Positions 8,350 to 11,579 of a stretch of 11,579 nucleotides of DNA are shown piece by piece. The notes beneath the pieces were generated by a model. That model made no database searches, had not been told where the DNA came from, and saw only the letters and a program-made list of their open reading frames with translations. Source of the stretch: Acanthaster planci (Eukaryota > Echinodermata > Asteroidea > Valvatida > Acanthasteridae); contig NW_019091656.1 in assembly GCF_001949145.1 (NCBI RefSeq), positions 234,569 through 246,147 of the forward strand. The letters are read 5' to 3'. Each line of letters opens with the position of its first letter. The first letter of the stretch is position 1. A program made the translations under genes and the position numbers.

Positions 8350-8735
8350 GGAAACGGAATTACATTTCAGAACAAAATTGACTGTTATTTTCCATGCTAT
8401 GAATTAGTCCTTTTACCTACCTAACTACAATATCTTTAATAAGGTCTGGCTATAGCCCTACCATCATACCAGTAATAAAAGATTAAAACTTACTACTTGT
8501 AGAAAGATCCAAGGACCAGGATATTTTGGTAACGAAATTACGTCAGAAAATGGACTTTTTCAAACATAATTTGAAAAGGAAATTCTCTGAAATCTATAAC
8601 ATGAAGACCACAGCTACACATTTATCTGTTTTCACTATGGTTTCAACTTTATTGCAGCAGTTTTAGAGTATTGATATTTACAAATATTCCATACTCTTTC
8701 ATTTTTCAAAAAGAGGTAGTGGTAACGGAATTACA
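8350..8735 (+). repeat. Left set of GGTAACGGAATTACA motifs
   Basis: Three copies at 8350-8364 (GGAAAC variant), 8528-8542 (GGTAACGAAATTACG) and 8721-8735 (exact). The starts are 178 and 193 bases apart, and the DNA between copies is not itself repeated. The first copy overlaps the palindrome TTCCGCGGAA (8344-8353). The motif itself has imperfect dyad symmetry (GTAA at one end, TTAC at the other). Confidence 0.75.
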
Positions 8736-8739
8736 CTTG

Positions 8740-9588
8740 TGAAATGTACCTTGAAAAATGCCAATTATTGAAAAGCAGTTATTTTTTTCTTACTCTAGGC
8801 ATGTTTTTCAGCTTTAACCATATAAAATAAACCATCATTCAATGCATCTGTATGCATCGCTGAAAGATAATTCAATTTTTGTACCTAGCAACAAGAATTT
8901 ACTGGAAAAGAACATGAAATTTCTAACTTGTGAACCCAGAGTTGTGATCAGAAGCCAGGAAGTTACTACAAGAATATTTCTTGGCTTCAAACTTTTTAAT
9001 CCTGCTTCAGTTTGGGAGCTAACACTTGCTTCCATATATATCCAACAGTAAACATTAAACATGGTCACTGAATTACATACTTACAAACCACGAATTAGGA
9101 ATAACCTAATGAGCTCCGAAATCACAATATAATTGACCATGTGTGCCAAATAACTTCATCTGACATCATGTGCATGATCCCAAAGTATTGAGATAGCCAA
9201 CATGTGCTGAATGAGGTCATCTTTTGGCACAAATCATTCAAACTACAATAAACATTGAAAACAAAGAGTCTTGTACTACTGCAATGCAGTCATGTACACT
9301 GCAGGTATCTGGAGTGAATTACATGTACATGTATCCGAATACACGCTACCGTAGTTGGCCATCTCTTGTCAACTGGGTGGAACCATCCCCTAGGGCATGG
9401 TCGCACTGGTATTCAGTACATGTAGGAGACTTGTACATGTAGTGCTCAAAAAGAAAAAGAAAGGGTCTTGTGAAAGATTATTCAAAAAGGTGCCACTTAC
9501 AATTGGACATGACTGCACATACAGTATTTAAGGTACCAATCATGTTTAAATTTTAGTTAACCACAGCTCTTATAATCCAAACTTGTGC
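8740..9588. other. Non-coding stretch downstream of the transposase-like pseudogene
   Basis: On the minus strand this is where the C-terminal half of the protein should lie. Frames such as 9068-8835 and 9442-9224 show no pattern of that family. I infer that the catalytic half was deleted or replaced. A small TACATG run lies at 9320-9333. Confidence 0.45.
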
Positions 9589-10613
9589 CTAGTTGAAAGT
9601 AAATTGTTCTCTTCTATCCATCTGTGGTTCTTTGAGTACTTGAAAGCAGTCTGCTACAGTTCCTTCGAACACATGTCAATTTGCTTTCCCATCCCACTGC
9701 AGCCAACTTATTTTTTCTCAGCAGTGTCATCAGGAGGAGCAAGTTTCCCAATTCCCGGGCATTCATCACATTTTCCTGACATGCAATTTTCACTATTTTG
9801 GTCACATACAACCAGGGTAAGAAAACTGCGAAAATCAGTTGGAATCTGAAGGCCTGCCTTACTCAAGGATTGTAAGAGCAGGCACACATTCTCATGATAT
9901 TTGCAAAGGCAGGAGTTGTGTGGTATGTCCCCTTGCAACTGGACTTGTTTTGTCTGAGTTCAGCAAACTTGAAAAATGAAATGTGATGGGTTGGGTTTTC
10001 ATCCAGAAACATAGCATGGGCTTCTTTGAGTGAAGTGAGCATATAATGCTTCAGTATAGTCTGTTTTTCTTTTCCAAGTGCTCGAATTATGTGTCTTTCC
10101 GTCCAGGACACATCCATGATGTTGTCAAATAGAAATCAATTACTTTTTCCTTTGTCTCATTACTAATACCACTGTTTCCAGCACCACTCTCACCATCATC
10201 AATTCTTGGCATTTTTATGGTCTTGGAAGACAGCCCCACATCAGCAACGAGTGCTTCAACCACTGCTTTTCTTTTCCTGGGAGAATGTGGCAAAACCTTC
10301 ATCACCTTCTGCTTGACTTTTCCCAAAGCTTGAGGTGACCTGAATGGAACATGCACTAAATTCATAACTTGAATTTGACCTGGAGTACATGCACATTTTG
10401 CAGAAGGTGAAGACATCACTTTTTTCTTAGCAAGATGTATTGCTACAGCTTTTTGATTTTTCTCTTTTTGCACAAGCTTTTCACACGCAGTCATTCTTGC
10501 ACTTTTAGCAGACTTTCCATTTCTGTCCTTCTCCCTCACTGTTCAACTTCGTCAGGGTCCTGCTTTATACGCTCCCTGTATGCTCGCATCTTTTCTTTTG
10601 CTGTGAGAGGCAT
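9589..10613 (-). pseudogene. N-terminal half of a transposase-like protein, multiply frameshifted
   Basis: Five overlapping minus-strand segments in changing frames read as one protein. (1) From ATG at 10613: MPLTAKEKMRAYRERIKQDP, stop at 10538. (2) 10539-10087: basic stretch, then SPQALG and SPRKRKAVVEALV, then KVIDFYL and MCPGRKD. (3) 10117-9863: SLKEAHAMFLDENP and KFAEL. (4) 9938-9708: NSCLCKYHENVCLLL, then VVCD and CDECPG. (5) About 9717-9589: SWLQWDG, an in-frame TGA at 9678-9676, EGTVADC, ending TAG at 9591-9589. This motif order is one I remember from a multi-copy, uncharacterised family in cnidarian, arthropod and echinoderm genomes whose C-terminal half looks like a DDE-type nuclease. 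The cysteine/histidine stretch in segment 4 may bind zinc. The nuclease half is missing, so the copy is dead. The family name is not known to me. Confidence 0.7.
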
Positions 10614-11381
10614 TTTACATGTACAGTGTACCTATGAACAAAGAAAAGATATTGGTCGGCTGTGTTATTTTGACTCAAACTTGTAGATTGAGCACATAGC
10701 CTATACATGTACATTTATATACTCCCCTTCAAAAAGGCTGATTTGAATAATGATTATTTTAATGAGCCCTCTTTATATAGGATTTCAAAAATAATTTTAC
10801 CTTGAGCTCATTATATTCACATGTATAATTACAAGTACCTCAAACTTTTTTATGTGGTACTTTTTCAAGCATAGGCCTAAAAAGTCAACAACAAAATCTG
10901 TTTACATAGTTATTACACCTGGTGCCTTCATAGCATAATAAGCTCTTTAGATTAGAGTACACGTAATAACATCAAATAATATAATGCTGAGATAAACTAT
11001 AATTATGTGTACTACATGTAGCTTGTTTGAGTACATCAGTGCTGCACATGTCATACATGTACACTGCAAGTAAGCCTATGTATGTACAGTATGTTAAGTA
11101 TGCTTAAGTGAAAGTGCAAAATAATGCATTTTGTTATGAGTATGATCATTGATGCAAGTTCTTTTTAAGTAATCACTCATTTAAATTACCACTGTGAAAA
11201 GAAAGTGCTCCTGAATAGAATACTCACCAAATTTGTAGTCTTGTAGATGCATGTGCAATGTGCATATGCAAATAAGTCATAAATTGCTGCCTTCTAGTGG
11301 TACATGTAAAAGAAAGAAACATAATTGTGATTGCTGCCCTCTTTAACCAAACACGGCCGCAAGACATACATGATTCTGCAA
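10614..11381. other. Upstream region of the pseudogene, no gene seen
   Basis: AT-rich DNA between the pseudogene start and the right motif set. It holds short TACATG words (10615-10624, 10704-10713, 11054-11063) and an AGGCCTA word (10873-10879). On the minus strand it would be the promoter and leader of the transposase-like gene, but no convincing TATA or initiator arrangement stands out. It could also hold spliced-out DNA. Confidence 0.4.
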
Positions 11382-11430
11382 TGTAATTCCGTTTCCCCAT
11401 GTAATTCTGTTACCATGTAATTCCGTTACC
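11382..11430 (-). repeat. Right set of GGTAACGGAATTACA motifs
   Basis: Three reverse-sense copies packed 18 and 16 bases apart: 11382-11396 (TTTCC variant), 11400-11414 (TCTGTTACC variant) and 11416-11430 (exact). The tight spacing contrasts with the 180-190 base spacing of the left set. After 11430 the sequence to the window end shows no gene; GGTAATGGT at 11571-11579 could be the start of a forward-sense copy cut by the window end. Confidence 0.75.
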
Positions 11431-11579
11431 AATGTTTCCAAAGGAGTAAATATTTATATTTGAGAATTTAGTGTTTGAGGTTATTAGTAGGCAGATTAAG
11501 GAAGGAAATTTACAATGGTGGAATAATTCTGAAAGAAATGAGGCCAGGAGAAAAACTTCTGTAACTTTTTGGTAATGGT

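Larger units (their letters stand above)
8344..11436 (-). mobile_element. Candidate DNA transposon remnant with repeated 15-bp end motifs
   Basis: The motif GGTAACGGAATTACA and close variants occur three times in forward sense on the left (8350-8364, 8528-8542, 8721-8735) and three times in reverse sense on the right (11382-11396, 11400-11414, 11416-11430). The outermost left copy and the innermost right copy share a longer match, GGAAACGGAATTACATT plus CAGAA, with one differing base. Inward-facing short repeats around a transposase-like gene fit subterminal binding sites of a DNA transposon. A gene remnant lies between them on the minus strand (10613-9589). No exact element edge or target-site duplication can be set; GGTAATGGT at 11571-11579 hints that more copies follow outside the window. 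Confidence 0.5.

Noticed and set aside
8835-9068. Minus-strand frame as a possible continuation of the transposase-like gene
   Set aside because: None of the conserved positions expected for the C-terminal half is seen; a matching plus-strand frame over the same DNA suggests chance openness.

Overview
The window looks like non-bacterial, animal DNA, most likely from a marine invertebrate, with an echinoderm or hemichordate as the best guess. It has AT-rich intergenic DNA, no operons or ribosome-binding sites, a broken LINE-type retrotransposon tail, many short TACATG arrays and a few AGGCCTA words. The organism call is an impression from repeat style and has not been tested. I see no intact conserved host gene and no tRNA, rRNA or CRISPR array.

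Layout. (1) 1-1014, plus strand: two overlapping reading frames. The first is a basic, helical protein segment; the second holds two tandem Tudor/Agenet-like domains. They probably belong to one gene split by a one-base frame change. (2) 1015-2441: no recognisable gene, a four-copy GTTGGAGTTT repeat whose first copy is inverted, then a CpG-rich stretch. (3) 2442-7089: a very long inverted repeat. Left arm 2442 to about 3925 and right arm about 5605 to 7089 are diverged reverse complements around a spacer of about 1.7 kb. It resembles a foldback-type mobile element. (4) About 7195-7765: the 3' end of a non-LTR retrotransposon, with a frameshifted reverse-transcriptase C-terminus, a GGGCCC stem-loop and an A-rich ATGAAATG tail. 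(5) 7766-8343: unassigned, with TACATG arrays. (6) About 8344-11436: a candidate DNA transposon or remnant. Copies of a 15-bp motif, GGTAACGGAATTACA, point inward from both sides of a minus-strand pseudogene (10613-9589), which I recognise as the N-terminal half of a widespread, uncharacterised transposase-like protein family.

How it fits together: most of the window is explained by several independent mobile-element insertions and their decay. No functional pathway is encoded here. The least explained items are the 4.6-kb foldback structure, the spaced 15-bp motif flanking the pseudogene, and the tandem Tudor-like protein.
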